DNA of 64,000 nucleotides from Rhodococcus sp. H36-A4 (lineage in GTDB: Bacteria > Actinomycetota > Actinomycetes > Mycobacteriales > Mycobacteriaceae), in contig NZ_JAPVLQ010000001.1 in NCBI RefSeq assembly GCF_027158005.1, forward strand, positions 939,745-1,003,744, read 5' to 3'. The first letter of the stretch is position 1. The number at the start of each line of letters is the position of its first letter. Below the pieces are notes generated by a model. That model was not told the DNA's origin and did no database searches. It saw only the letters and a list, made by a program, of their open reading frames with translations. Below, one piece after another: positions 36,861 to 46,138 of this stretch. A program made the position numbers and the translations under genes.

Positions 36861-38116
36861 ACGGAGACACCTCGACCAGGAGTTTCGACGGCGGGGGCCT
36901 CGAATCAATTCTCGGACCGGGCAGCCTTCACATCGATTTCGTCCCACTCGTCGACCTGCTGACTTCCGAGGTCATCGGACACGAAGCCATCGTCGGTGGC
37001 CCCGAAGGCTCGGCATTCGGTGATCCGGCCGCACTCGCCTCGGCCGCCCGCGCGATGAACATGACGGTCGATCTCGACCTGGTTCGATGGGAAGGCGCCG
37101 TCGGTCGTATCGCAGACTCCGATGCGTTGAAAGCCGTTCCGTTGTTCATCGCCATCGACCCCGACTCGCTTCCACATCTCCCCGACCGTGCCCAGACAGG
37201 TTCAGGCACCGCAGTCCTGCAATTGGACGAAACCTCACTCATCCGCCGGCCTGCACAGCTCCTACGCGCCGTCGCTGACGTTCGACGCCTCGGCTGGGCA
37301 ATCGCCGTCGATCACGTCGGCGTCCGGCCGGAGTCCCTGGCCCTGCTGCCCCTGCTCGAACCCGACGTAGTCAAGTTGGACCGCTCCCTGATCACCCGGA
37401 AACCAAGTCTGTTCACCGCCCGCGTCGTCAATGCCGTCGCCGCATACACCGAACGAACCGGTGCCATCGTCATGGCCGAGGGCATCGACACCGAGGAAGC
37501 TGTGCACATCGCGCTCGCACTGGGTGCACGCGTCGGGCAGGGCCGTTACTTCACCGAACAGAACCGGTCGCCGGTAGAGCCGTCGGAAAAGCTGTCTCCG
37601 TTGAACTTTCGCACCTCACCGGAACGTGGATCGATGCCACGATCCTCGCCGTACCAACTTGCCGCAGCGGGTCGAGACAGCAAGCCATCGACCAAACGAC
37701 TGCTCGTCGAGATGAGCAAGGGGCTCGAATCCATTGCTAGCCAATCCCTGCAGACCGCGGTAATCCTCGGTTCGTTCGAGAAGCGTGAACACTTCACCGC
37801 GCTCACCGCACGTCGGTGGGAGGTCATGGCAACTCAGGCAGCACTGGTCGGCGCACTCGCCCTCGGCATCGGCCCTGAACCGGCACCGAAGGTACGCGGA
37901 GCCGATCTGGAGCTAGGCGATCCGGTGTGCGACGAGTGGGTCGTAGTGGTTCTGTCACCGCATTTCTCGGCGGTTCTAGCCGCAAAAGATTTCGGCGACA
38001 CCGGCGCGGACATGGAACGCAGGTTTTCCTACGTACTCAGTCACGACCCGCAACTGACCGTCGACTGTGCGCGCAGCCTGCTTTCACGCCTACCCGTGGA
38101 ACGAACCGGGCTCTAG
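36857..38116 (+). CDS. Degenerate EAL domain fused to a DICT sensory domain
   Basis: A 419-residue protein. The N-terminal part (about 20-245) is an EAL-type domain in which the signature reads GHEAIV (E43-A-I), the DDFGTG-type motif is altered to VDHVG, and KLDRS, MAEGID and GQGRYF are retained. Loss of the second Asp argues against full phosphodiesterase activity; it may bind c-di-GMP. The C-terminal part (about 280-419) matches the DICT domain found in c-di-GMP and two-component proteins. The gene overlaps the methyltransferase by four bases, so it is co-translated with the biosynthetic genes. It ends three bases from the convergent GAF-ANTAR gene. Confidence 0.8.
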   Translation: MNGDTSTRSFDGGGLESILGPGSLHIDFVPLVDLLTSEVIGHEAIVGGPEGSAFGDPAALASAARAMNMTVDLDLVRWEGAVGRIADSDALKAVPLFIAIDPDSLPHLPDRAQTGSGTAVLQLDETSLIRRPAQLLRAVADVRRLGWAIAVDHVGVRPESLALLPLLEPDVVKLDRSLITRKPSLFTARVVNAVAAYTERTGAIVMAEGIDTEEAVHIALALGARVGQGRYFTEQNRSPVEPSEKLSPLNFRTSPERGSMPRSSPYQLAAAGRDSKPSTKRLLVEMSKGLESIASQSLQTAVILGSFEKREHFTALTARRWEVMATQAALVGALALGIGPEPAPKVRGADLELGDPVCDEWVVVVLSPHFSAVLAAKDFGDTGADMERRFSYVLSHDPQLTVDCARSLLSRLPVERTGL

Positions 38117-38119
38117 CAA

Positions 38120-38815
38120 CTAGGCCTTGGCGTTCGTCTCGGCATCGGCCACCACACGGTCGGCGATATCGGCGAGCTTCGTGTTCGTCTCCTGCGACAG
38201 TTTCGACAACAACGCGAACGCCTCTTGCGCGCTGAGCTTGTACCGCTCCATGAGCATGCCTTTGGCCTGCCCGATGATGTCACGGCTGGTCAAGGCCGCC
38301 CGAATCTGCTGTTCCTCACGTGCACTGGAAAATGCTATTGCGGCGTGCGCGGCGAACAGAGAGCCGATCGACTCCGCGTCCACACCGAACGCATGCACCC
38401 GCGAGGAGTGGAGGTTCAGTGCGCCGAAGTTGTACCCCTCCACATAAAGCTGAAAACAGATCATGGATTTGACACCGAGCGCGGAAGCCGCGTCGGCGAA
38501 ACGCGGCCATCGGCCGTCGGCATCCATATCGTCGATCCGAATCGTGCGCTGTTCGATGGCCGACTCCAGGCAGGGACCTTCGCCCAACTGTTCCTGAAGG
38601 GAATCACACGCGGCCGCGACTTCGCCGGACAACGCAGCGCTGTAAACGAACTTGCCCTGCAGCACCGTGGTGATGCTGGCATATTCGGCAGCGGGCACGT
38701 TCACGACCGCGGACTCGGTGATCGCAGCGAGAACCTTGTCCGGATCATGGTGCTGAAGACGCAAATCCCGCGCGACTGCGGCCAGTCGTCGACTCAGATC
38801 CAAGTCGAATGGCAT
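38120..38815 (-). CDS. GAF-ANTAR domain transcription antitermination regulator
   Basis: A GAF sensor domain (about residues 10-165) is followed by an RNA-binding ANTAR domain with TSRDIIGQAKGMLMERYKLSAQEAFALL. ANTAR proteins dimerise on paired hairpins in nascent mRNA and block terminators. The start is uncertain. I chose the ATG at 38815 (MPFDLDLSRRLAAVARDL). A GTG at 38863 is in frame with GGAG immediately before it, and the frame is open up to 38926. It converges on the EAL/DICT gene with a three-base gap. Confidence 0.82.
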   Translation of the reverse strand: MPFDLDLSRRLAAVARDLRLQHHDPDKVLAAITESAVVNVPAAEYASITTVLQGKFVYSAALSGEVAAACDSLQEQLGEGPCLESAIEQRTIRIDDMDADGRWPRFADAASALGVKSMICFQLYVEGYNFGALNLHSSRVHAFGVDAESIGSLFAAHAAIAFSSAREEQQIRAALTSRDIIGQAKGMLMERYKLSAQEAFALLSKLSQETNTKLADIADRVVADAETNAKA

Positions 38816-38991
38816 CCGCGTCGGCAACTCTGTACCGAGAACCTGATCACTGATGGGAATCACCTCCGCGAACACCGATCGACTTTCGACCGGCCAAAAA
38901 TGGAAGCTTAGCGCCCAGCACAGCACGTGTTACCAGCGATGAACTGATCGGCGAACCGTAAAGGCAGCCCGAGCGGTCCCATAACCCGCAC

Positions 38992-40074
38992 TCATTCGAT
39001 GCGGTTGCCTTGCTCGTCCCAATGTTCGGCAACTTTCTTCGACGGCTGCACCCGTGGTGGTTCACCGGGCATCTTGGGGTAGTCGGGCGGAAAATTGAGC
39101 TCACCACCCGGCAGGGTCTCCCACAGCTCCAGAAGAGGCTCGAGCGAGTACGCCTCGGAATCCATGTCCTCCCACGGGTCACCGTCCTCCAGGTGTCCGA
39201 GGACGGTCGTGATGTTGTAATCACGAGGATCGGTGACGGCAGCCAGCTGCGACCACGTCAAAGGCGTACTCACCGGCGCTCCCGGCCGAGCCCGAGGACT
39301 CCACGCGCTCGCGATGGTTCGGTCTCGATTGTTCTGGTTGTAGTCGAGAAAGATTCGTTCGCCGCGTTCCTCTTTCCACCACTTGGTCGTCACACCCTCG
39401 TCACGCCGTTCCAGTTCGCGGCCGAGACCGATAGCTGCATGCCGTACCTGCTCGAACGTGTACTCCGGTCGAATGCGGACGTAGATATGGATCCCCCGGC
39501 TACCACTCGTCTTGGGGTACCCACGAAGGCCGAGCTCGGCCAACAACTCGCGGGTCACCTCCGCCACCCGCTGCGCATCGGCGAAGGTCGTACCAGGCTG
39601 CAGATCCAAGTCGAGCCGAAGCTCGTCGGGGTGGTCCAGGTCCGACTTTCGCACCGGCCAAGGATGGAATGTCAGCGTGCCCATCTGCGCGGCCCACACC
39701 AGCGCAGCAGATTCACTCGGACACAATTCGTCTGCCATACGGCCACTCGGGAACGTGACCTTCACTGTCTCGATCCATTCGGGCGCGCCTTTGGGCAGCC
39801 GCTTCTGATAGAAACCGTCACCCTCCTTGTCCTGCGGCCCGAGCGCAAGCCTCATGCCATCACGAAAGCCGTCGGGCCACCGTTCCATGGCAATCGGTCG
39901 TGCGCCTACAGCCCGTAGAAGTGGCTCACCGACCGCTGCGAAGTACTCGCAGACAGCCAATTTGGTGATCGCCGGAGTCCGGTCGGTTGCCTCGTAGATG
40001 ACGCGGTCAGGGCTCGACACGCGCACTTCACGCCCACCAGCATCGACGAACGCCGGCGGCGTCTTCGCAGCCAT
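38992..40074 (-). CDS. Non-homologous end-joining primase-polymerase (LigD-Pol-like, PolD-type)
   Basis: A 360-residue archaeo-eukaryotic primase-like polymerase of the type fused to LigD in other bacteria, standing alone here. DLDLQPG supplies the metal-binding Asp pair, and KTSGSRGIHIYVRI and FLDYNQNNRDRT are the family motifs. It extends 3' ends and adds ribonucleotides during break repair. The ATG at 40074 immediately follows the ligase stop region, with one base between the two genes, so they form one transcript. The pair matches the mycobacterial LigC/PolD arrangement. Confidence 0.88.
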   Translation of the reverse strand: MAAKTPPAFVDAGGREVRVSSPDRVIYEATDRTPAITKLAVCEYFAAVGEPLLRAVGARPIAMERWPDGFRDGMRLALGPQDKEGDGFYQKRLPKGAPEWIETVKVTFPSGRMADELCPSESAALVWAAQMGTLTFHPWPVRKSDLDHPDELRLDLDLQPGTTFADAQRVAEVTRELLAELGLRGYPKTSGSRGIHIYVRIRPEYTFEQVRHAAIGLGRELERRDEGVTTKWWKEERGERIFLDYNQNNRDRTIASAWSPRARPGAPVSTPLTWSQLAAVTDPRDYNITTVLGHLEDGDPWEDMDSEAYSLEPLLELWETLPGGELNFPPDYPKMPGEPPRVQPSKKVAEHWDEQGNRIE

Positions 40075-40075
40075 C

Positions 40076-41122
40076 TCAGTTACCGCCCGCGATGACATCG
40101 GCCACGTCGTAACGCACCGGGACCTCCAACTGCTCGTACGTGCACGACATGGGGTCTCGGTCCGGTCGCCACCGAAGGAATCTCGCCGCATGCCGAAGCC
40201 GCTCACCCTCCATCTGGTCATAGGCAACTTCGACGACGCGTTCTATTCGAAGCGGCACCCAGCTGCGATCCTTGTTCGAAGTCCATCTGTTCGCCTGGGC
40301 GTCGGAGACCACATCCTCCCCTACGCGCAGAGGCGCAAGCTCGTCGAGCAATTCCACCCGTCGCTTGTCGGTGAACGCCGACGCACCGCCGATCATCCGG
40401 AGCTGGTCGCCGTCGTACAGGCCCAGCAGCAGAGACCCAATTCCCTTACCCGACTTGTGAACTCGATATCCGATGAGAGCGCAGTCTGCCGTCCGCGCGT
40501 GCTTGACCTTGATCATCTCTCGCTTGTTCGGCAGATACAGGCCGTCGAGCTTCTTGGCGACAACGCCATCGAGGCCTGCACCCTCGAATCTTTCGAACCA
40601 ATCCTCGGCAGTGGCCGCATCGTCGGTGGCACTGGTGACCTGGCATTGCGTGCCACCCACGACGGACTCGAGAAGCTGGGCTCGACGGCTGCGAAACGGC
40701 TCGCCCGTCATATCCGTCGAGCCGAGCGCCAAAAGGTCGAAGCCCACGAACATCGACGGCGTCTTCTCTGCCAGCATCTTCACTCGACTGTCGGCCGGGT
40801 GAATCCTCTCCGACAGCGCATCCCAGTCGAGTCGCGTCCGACCGTCGATCTCACGTGGCACCACGATCTCGCCGTCGACGACGATCCGATCGGGCAGTTC
40901 ACGACGAACTGCGTCGATCAACTCGGGGAAATATCTCGCTAGATTCTTGCCCCCGCGAGAGCCGAGTACGACCTCGTCTCCGTCGCGGAAGACGATGGAG
41001 CGGAAGCCGTCCCACTTGGGCTCGTACGACCATTCGGCGTCCCCATCGGCAGGCTGCTTGGGTACTGCCTTGGCCGCCTTGGCGAGCATCGGCTGGAGAG
41101 GCCACGCGAGAGGTAGGTCCAC
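40076..41122 (-). CDS. ligC: ATP-dependent DNA ligase, LigC type
   Basis: A 348-residue ATP-dependent DNA ligase with nucleotidyl lysine K36 in EPKWDGFR, then DGEIVV, FDLLAL, DGVVAKK and MIKVKHAR (motifs III-V), followed by an OB domain. There is no polymerase or phosphoesterase domain, as in mycobacterial LigC. It probably seals nicks in a backup end-joining or base-excision repair role. It is the first gene of a two-gene operon with the primase-polymerase. Confidence 0.9.
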   Translation of the reverse strand: MDLPLAWPLQPMLAKAAKAVPKQPADGDAEWSYEPKWDGFRSIVFRDGDEVVLGSRGGKNLARYFPELIDAVRRELPDRIVVDGEIVVPREIDGRTRLDWDALSERIHPADSRVKMLAEKTPSMFVGFDLLALGSTDMTGEPFRSRRAQLLESVVGGTQCQVTSATDDAATAEDWFERFEGAGLDGVVAKKLDGLYLPNKREMIKVKHARTADCALIGYRVHKSGKGIGSLLLGLYDGDQLRMIGGASAFTDKRRVELLDELAPLRVGEDVVSDAQANRWTSNKDRSWVPLRIERVVEVAYDQMEGERLRHAARFLRWRPDRDPMSCTYEQLEVPVRYDVADVIAGGN

Positions 41123-41254
41123 CTGGTCGATCTTGCCTCATACCACCGACAACCACGTGGAAAAAGATCGGCAGAGTGTCACTTTGCCGGGTCGTCAGAT
41201 ACTTTTACCGGACCGCGTTCGATGTTCACTCGAAAGAATTCAGGATCTTGGAAG

Positions 41255-41860
41255 ATGACCACCTCATGCCGTCCACTTCGTGGCGCCGTCCGCCGTTTCT
41301 TCGCGGTGTCGGCCGCCTTGGCGTGTGCAACGTCGATCGTTGCGAGCTGTAGCTCCGACATCACTCCTCGGGCGATTCCGGCCGCCGACGCCGGTCCGAA
41401 TCCCACTACAGCAACGACATCGAGGCCTCCTCCCGCTCAGGAAGACATCGACATCGACATCGACGTAGAGATCGGCGAGTGCGTCGAGCTCGGTGGCACA
41501 TTCGACGATGCCGACATCGACAACGCGACGTGCGGCAGCCCCGCCTCCAACTACAAGGTGATCGCGAAAGCCCCTTCCGGTGACGAGTGCATCAGCGACG
41601 CCGACCAGTACTACTACGAAACCTTACGAGGCGTCGAGCAGGGAGCACTGTGCCTGGACGTCGACTGGGTGGTCGGTGGATGCATGGAGGTCTCCGGTGA
41701 CGACCCGGTGCGAGCCGACTGCACTACGCCCGGCACAGAGACGGTTCGAGTCGTAGAAATCTTGCCCGGCACTACCGAGGTGAACGACTGCTCGGATCCT
41801 GCCACCAGTGGCTACGCCTACGACGAGCGCAACTTCATCGTCTGCGTCGAGGATCTGTAG
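41255..41860 (+). CDS. LppU family lipoprotein
   Basis: A 201-residue putative lipoprotein with a basic N-terminus, hydrophobic core and lipobox SIVASC (C32). A Thr/Pro-rich linker and an acidic DIDIDIDV run (a short GACATC repeat in the DNA) lead into VGDC-like IGECVELGG, then CGSPASNYKV and three more Cys pairs, which fit LppU-type proteins with disulfides. The ATG at 41255 is preceded by AGGA; an in-frame ATG at 41222 is also possible. The role is unknown. It diverges from ligC. Confidence 0.7.
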   Translation: MTTSCRPLRGAVRRFFAVSAALACATSIVASCSSDITPRAIPAADAGPNPTTATTSRPPPAQEDIDIDIDVEIGECVELGGTFDDADIDNATCGSPASNYKVIAKAPSGDECISDADQYYYETLRGVEQGALCLDVDWVVGGCMEVSGDDPVRADCTTPGTETVRVVEILPGTTEVNDCSDPATSGYAYDERNFIVCVEDL

Positions 41861-41907
41861 CTCGAATTCGACGTGTCTCGAGCAGCGATCGGTGCCAGAC
41901 TGCGCAC

Positions 41908-43356
41908 GTGAACGCTGAAGCGTCGGTCCCACTGGCGTCCTCGCGGGGACGTTGGATCGTCGCCGCCACCGTCCTCGGTTCCTCACTGGCGATGCTCGAC
42001 GGCACCGTCGTCAACGTCGCCCTGCCGGACATCGCTCGGGATCTCGATTCCGGTGTCTCCGGGCTGCAATGGACGATCAGTGGATACACGCTGACTCTCG
42101 CGTCGCTCATTCTGTTGGGCGGCGCACTGGGCGATCGGCTCGGACGTCGCAAGGTGTTCATCTGGGGCACCGTCTGGTTCGCGCTCGCGTCGATTCTGTG
42201 CGGACTCGCCCCGAACATCGAGGTGCTGATCGCTGCCCGGCTGGTCCAGGGAGTCGGCGCCGCGCTACTGACTCCGGGCAGTCTTGCTCTCATCTCGGCC
42301 TCGATTCACCCCGACGACCGCGGCGCCGCAATCGGCCTGTGGTCCGGGCTCGGCGGCGTCGCATCGGCCGTCGGCCCGCTGCTCGGCGGATGGCTCGTCG
42401 AAATTGCCGGGTGGCGCTCGGTGTTCATGCTCAACATTCCGCTGGCCATCGTCGTCGTATGGGTCGCGCGCAAGCACGTGCCGGAGAGCAGCGACCCGAA
42501 TGCACACGGTCGGCTCGACCTCCCCGGCGCCGCAGTCGTCGCGCTGGCGCTCGGCCTACTCACCTTCGGGTTCATCGAATCGTTGTGGGTCTTCGTCGGC
42601 CTCGGCGTCGTGGCACTCGCAATCTTCGTCGTCATCGAGCTGCGAACGAAAAACCCACTGGTTCCGCCGTCGCTCTTCGCTTCCAGACTCTTTCTCGCGG
42701 CCAACCTCGTCACGTTGGCTGTCTACGCGGCGCTGGGTGGAGTGTTCTTCCTGCTGATACTGCAATTACAACTGGCGTTGAACTACTCGCCTATCGCAGC
42801 CGGTGTCGCCACACTGCCGATCACCATTCTCATGCTGACCCTCTCTTCTCGCACCGGCCGCCTGGCCCAGCGCATCGGGCCGCGGATGCCGATGACGATC
42901 GGGCCGCTCGTCGCAGCGGTCGGCCTGCTGCTGATGCTGCGCATCGAACCGGGCTCGACCTATCTCCTCCACGTCTTCCCCGCCGTCCTGGTGTTCGGCC
43001 TCGGACTGTCGTTGCTCGTCGCACCACTGACCGGCGCTGTACTCGGCGCCGTCTCCTCCGATCGGGCCGGTACCGCCTCCGGCGTCAACAATGCCCTCGC
43101 GCGAACCAGCCAACTGTTGGCCGTCGCCGCACTGCCCGGGCTCGCCGGTATCTCGGGCGTGGACTACGACAACCCCGCCGTATTCTCCGCAGGTTTTCAC
43201 ACGGCAATGGGCATCTGCGCTGGACTACTCGTCCTCGGGGCGATCGTCGCGGCGGCGATGATCAGGGGCGAGCGTCGCGCCGATCCCGAATCCGTCGACT
43301 GCCTCCCACATTGCGACGTGTCGTCCCCGGCGGTGACTCCGCGACAGCAGGTTTAG
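41908..43356 (+). CDS. DHA2-family MFS multidrug efflux transporter
   Basis: A 482-residue proton-driven exporter with 14 predicted helices. The start of helix 1 has the DHA2 signature SSLAMLDGTVVNVALPDI, and GDRLGRRKVF is the motif A loop. PGSLALI and RTGRLAQRIG follow. The GTG at 41908 starts the frame. It lies 47 bases after the LppU-type gene and 51 bases before ilvD with no shared function evident. No dedicated regulator is adjacent. Substrates are unknown. Confidence 0.88.
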   Translation: MNAEASVPLASSRGRWIVAATVLGSSLAMLDGTVVNVALPDIARDLDSGVSGLQWTISGYTLTLASLILLGGALGDRLGRRKVFIWGTVWFALASILCGLAPNIEVLIAARLVQGVGAALLTPGSLALISASIHPDDRGAAIGLWSGLGGVASAVGPLLGGWLVEIAGWRSVFMLNIPLAIVVVWVARKHVPESSDPNAHGRLDLPGAAVVALALGLLTFGFIESLWVFVGLGVVALAIFVVIELRTKNPLVPPSLFASRLFLAANLVTLAVYAALGGVFFLLILQLQLALNYSPIAAGVATLPITILMLTLSSRTGRLAQRIGPRMPMTIGPLVAAVGLLLMLRIEPGSTYLLHVFPAVLVFGLGLSLLVAPLTGAVLGAVSSDRAGTASGVNNALARTSQLLAVAALPGLAGISGVDYDNPAVFSAGFHTAMGICAGLLVLGAIVAAAMIRGERRADPESVDCLPHCDVSSPAVTPRQQV

Positions 43357-43407
43357 GCTTGCCCTTGGATAACAGCCCCCTATCCACGCAAACAGGTCAG
43401 GAGTGTC

Positions 43408-45129
43408 ATGTCGACCCCGCAGGATTATTCGGACAAACAGTCACCGGACGTCAAGCCACGTAGCCGAGACGTCACGGACGGTTTGGAGAAGACCGCTGCG
43501 CGCGGCATGCTTCGAGCCGTCGGGATGGGTGACAAGGACTGGGGTAAATCTCAGATCGGCGTCGCGTCGTCGTGGAACGAGATCACCCCGTGCAACCTCT
43601 CGCTCGAGCGCCTCGCCAAAGCCGTGAAGGTCGGCGTGCACGCCGCCGGCGGTTATCCGCTCGAATTCGGCACCATCTCGGTGTCCGACGGCATCTCCAT
43701 GGGTCATGAAGGCATGCACTTCTCGCTGGTATCTCGCGAGGTGATCGCCGACAGCGTCGAGACCGTCGTCAGCGCCGAGCGGCTCGACGGATCGGTACTA
43801 CTCGCCGGTTGCGACAAATCGCTGCCCGGCATGCTGATGGCTGCCGCAAGACTCGACCTTGCCAGCGTCTTCCTCTACGCCGGTTCTACGCTGCCTGGTT
43901 TCGCAACGCTGTCCGACGGCAGCGAGCACCAAGTCACCATCATCGACGCGTTCGAAGCCGTCGGTGCCTGCTCACGCGGACTGATGTCGCGCGCCGACGT
44001 CGACACCATCGAGCGCGCAATCTGCCCCGGTGAAGGTGCCTGCGGCGGCATGTACACCGCCAACACGATGGCCAGTGCCGCAGAAGCCATGGGCATGTCA
44101 CTGCCGGGCAGCGCATCCCCGCCCGCGCCGGACCGTCGACGCGACGGATTCGCCCACGCAAGCGGTGAAGCCGTCGTCGAACTCCTTCGCCGCGGAATCA
44201 CCTCACGCGACATCATGACAAAAGAAGCATTCGAGAACGCGATCGCTGTCGTCATGGCCTTCGGCGGATCGACCAATGCCGTGCTGCACCTACTGGCCAT
44301 CGCCCACGAAGCAGAAGTCGAACTCACCCTCGACGACTTCGTCCGAGTCGGTGCCAAAGTTCCACACCTCGCCGACGTCAAGCCGTTCGGCAAGCACGTC
44401 ATGACCGACGTCGACGCCATCGGTGGCGTCCCAGTGGTCATGAAAGCACTGCTCGACGCGGGGCTCATGCACGGCGACTGCCTCACCGTCACCGGAAAGA
44501 CCGTGGCCGAGAACCTCGCTCACATCGCACCCCCGGACCCCGACGGCAAGGTGTTGCGCGCACTCGACAAGCCCATCCATCCGACCGGCGGCATCACCAT
44601 CCTCAAGGGCTCCCTCGCTCCCGGGGGTGCCGTCGTCAAATCCGCCGGATTCGATTCCGACGTATTCACCGGCACTGCAAGGGTTTTCGAACGTGAACGC
44701 GCCGCAATGGACGCACTCGAAGACGGCACCATCGCCGCAGGTGACGTCGTCGTCATCCGCTACGAAGGACCCAAGGGCGGCCCAGGCATGCGCGAAATGC
44801 TCGCCATCACCGGCGCCATCAAGGGCGCAGGCCTCGGTAAAGACGTCCTGCTACTCACCGACGGCCGCTTCTCCGGAGGCACCACAGGCCTCTGCGTCGG
44901 TCACGTCGCACCCGAAGCCGTCGACGGTGGCCCAGTGGCCCTCGTACGCGACGGCGACCAGATCCGCCTCGACGTCGGCAAAGGCACACTGGACCTACTC
45001 GTCGACGAAGAAGAACTCGAACAGCGTAAGCAGGGTTGGGAGCCACTACCTCCCCGGTACACGCGTGGTGTGCTGGCGAAGTACGCCAAACTTGTCGGCT
45101 CGGCATCCCAGGGTGCCGTGCTCATCTAG
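43408..45129 (+). CDS. ilvD: Dihydroxy-acid dehydratase
   Basis: A 573-residue iron-sulfur enzyme that converts 2,3-dihydroxy-isovalerate (and methylvalerate) to the 2-oxo acids in valine and isoleucine synthesis. Cluster cysteines sit in [19 protein letters not shown] and [29 protein letters not shown] and TDGRFSGGT follow. AGGAG precedes the ATG by four bases. It is monogenic here, not in an ilv operon. A strong hairpin terminator shared with the convergent protease gene lies at 45343-45388. Confidence 0.95.
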   Translation: MSTPQDYSDKQSPDVKPRSRDVTDGLEKTAARGMLRAVGMGDKDWGKSQIGVASSWNEITPCNLSLERLAKAVKVGVHAAGGYPLEFGTISVSDGISMGHEGMHFSLVSREVIADSVETVVSAERLDGSVLLAGCDKSLPGMLMAAARLDLASVFLYAGSTLPGFATLSDGSEHQVTIIDAFEAVGACSRGLMSRADVDTIERAICPGEGACGGMYTANTMASAAEAMGMSLPGSASPPAPDRRRDGFAHASGEAVVELLRRGITSRDIMTKEAFENAIAVVMAFGGSTNAVLHLLAIAHEAEVELTLDDFVRVGAKVPHLADVKPFGKHVMTDVDAIGGVPVVMKALLDAGLMHGDCLTVTGKTVAENLAHIAPPDPDGKVLRALDKPIHPTGGITILKGSLAPGGAVVKSAGFDSDVFTGTARVFERERAAMDALEDGTIAAGDVVVIRYEGPKGGPGMREMLAITGAIKGAGLGKDVLLLTDGRFSGGTTGLCVGHVAPEAVDGGPVALVRDGDQIRLDVGKGTLDLLVDEEELEQRKQGWEPLPPRYTRGVLAKYAKLVGSASQGAVLI

Positions 45130-45340
45130 TTCCTCGCGCCGGCCGGCGGTTGCGTCGGCCGGCGGTTGCTTGAATGGCGGTTACGTCGGCCGGCGGTCGC
45201 TTGAATGGCCACCTCAAGCTAACCAATCGTATGAATGTGACATTGAAGCGATGGGGCCGGCTGCGGTCGGCCGGCGGCCAGCGGTCGGCGGTCGGCGGTC
45301 GCTCGAACAATGCCCCACTGCGAGCGTGAGAGCCGAGAAA
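45130..45340. repeat. GCCGGCGGT-type repeats and gene-free stretch after ilvD
   Basis: A 210-base intergenic stretch with several copies of TCGGCCGGCGGT or CGGTCGGCGGT, some followed by TGCTTGAATGG or CGCTTGAATGG. These are the left arm of the 53-bp element, whose full second copy is inside (45198-45250). The pattern looks like local duplication of that element's left end. No gene is visible. Confidence 0.5.
45198..45250. repeat. 53-bp intergenic element, copy 2
   Basis: The second copy of the element seen at 6986-7038: the same CGCTTGAATG and CATTGAAGCG ends and the same ATCGTATGAATG core, with spacers of the same length but different sequence. Here the internal palindrome reads AATGT-g-ACATT, so the central bases changed but the pairing was kept. 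Confidence 0.6.
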
Positions 45341-45342
45341 CA

Positions 45343-45388
45343 CGAGTGGGCCGTCGCAACAGTCGAAACTGTCGTGACGGCCCACTCG
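45343..45388. terminator. Bidirectional terminator between ilvD and the S1 protease gene
   Basis: A long inverted repeat with a 13-bp perfect outer stem (CGAGTGGGCCGTC) and an inner ACAGT/ACTGT stem closed by a four-base CGAA loop. It lies between two convergent genes. Confidence 0.75.
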
Positions 45389-45403
45389 GGCAAGAAGTAT
45401 GCG

Positions 45404-46060
45404 TTAAGGAATCGGGCTGAACCCGGTTCCTACTGCGTTCCCTGCGTTGATGTGACGAAGAATCGCATCGATGTTGGTTCCGACCTCGGGTCCGAAGCAG
45501 GCGATGCCGAGGTAGGCGTTGACCATGCCGACCAGCGTTGTACCCACGACGACAGGGCTTCCCGAATCACCTTCGACGACGCACAGCTGAGACCAGGTCT
45601 CTTGGGACTGCAGAATGTCGCCGTACGCAATACCGCACGTGTTGCCGGTGGTGCGGCCCTCTTTGCACACGATGTTGGGGAATGACGTCGGCGGGCCGAC
45701 GTTGGTGATGGTGACGTTGCCGATCCGGTTGACCGGGACGACCTTCGCGCGATCGAACTCGATGACCGCGTAGTCGTATTCAGGGTTGGAGAATGCGATG
45801 CGTCCTACGACTCCGGCGTCGGTGTTGGCCTCGGCCGCGATTGTTGCACCCGCGCCACCGCAGTGACCAGCGGTGATTCCGACCAGGCGACCTGCTGCGT
45901 CGTTACCGATCGTGGTGAGCGTGCACTCGGCACTGTTGCCCACGATGATTCCGGAGCCCCCTCCCAGAACCGCCGGCGCTGCAGCAGATGCGGTCCCTAC
46001 CCCGACACTGGCTGCAACGGCGGCGGCCGCGACGACAACCAGCATGAACTTCTTCAACAA
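45404..46060 (-). CDS. Secreted S1 (trypsin-like) serine protease
   Basis: A 218-residue exported protease. A signal peptide (MLKKFMLVVVAAAAVAAS) precedes the mature domain. The catalytic triad is visible as TAGHC, YDYAVIEF and GDSGSPVVV. Four cysteines can form disulfides. Its compact size and Ala-rich signal match the chymotrypsin-like secreted proteases of actinobacteria. The start is a TTG at 46060, with GGAGAGGG five bases upstream; there is no ATG in a suitable position. It is monocistronic. Confidence 0.85.
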   Translation of the reverse strand: MLKKFMLVVVAAAAVAASVGVGTASAAAPAVLGGGSGIIVGNSAECTLTTIGNDAAGRLVGITAGHCGGAGATIAAEANTDAGVVGRIAFSNPEYDYAVIEFDRAKVVPVNRIGNVTITNVGPPTSFPNIVCKEGRTTGNTCGIAYGDILQSQETWSQLCVVEGDSGSPVVVGTTLVGMVNAYLGIACFGPEVGTNIDAILRHINAGNAVGTGFSPIP

Positions 46061-46138
46061 TGTATTCCCTCTCCAGCGGTGTCCGCAGACACTAGCAATA
46101 AGTAGCACCGATGGACGAGTGCGCGGGGAAATTTGTTT

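Noticed and set aside
41952..43463. Long open frame (about 503 codons) over the first MFS transporter gene
   Set aside because: Same reason: Arg/Ser-rich, no fold or motif, and in the wrong frame relative to a clear transporter.
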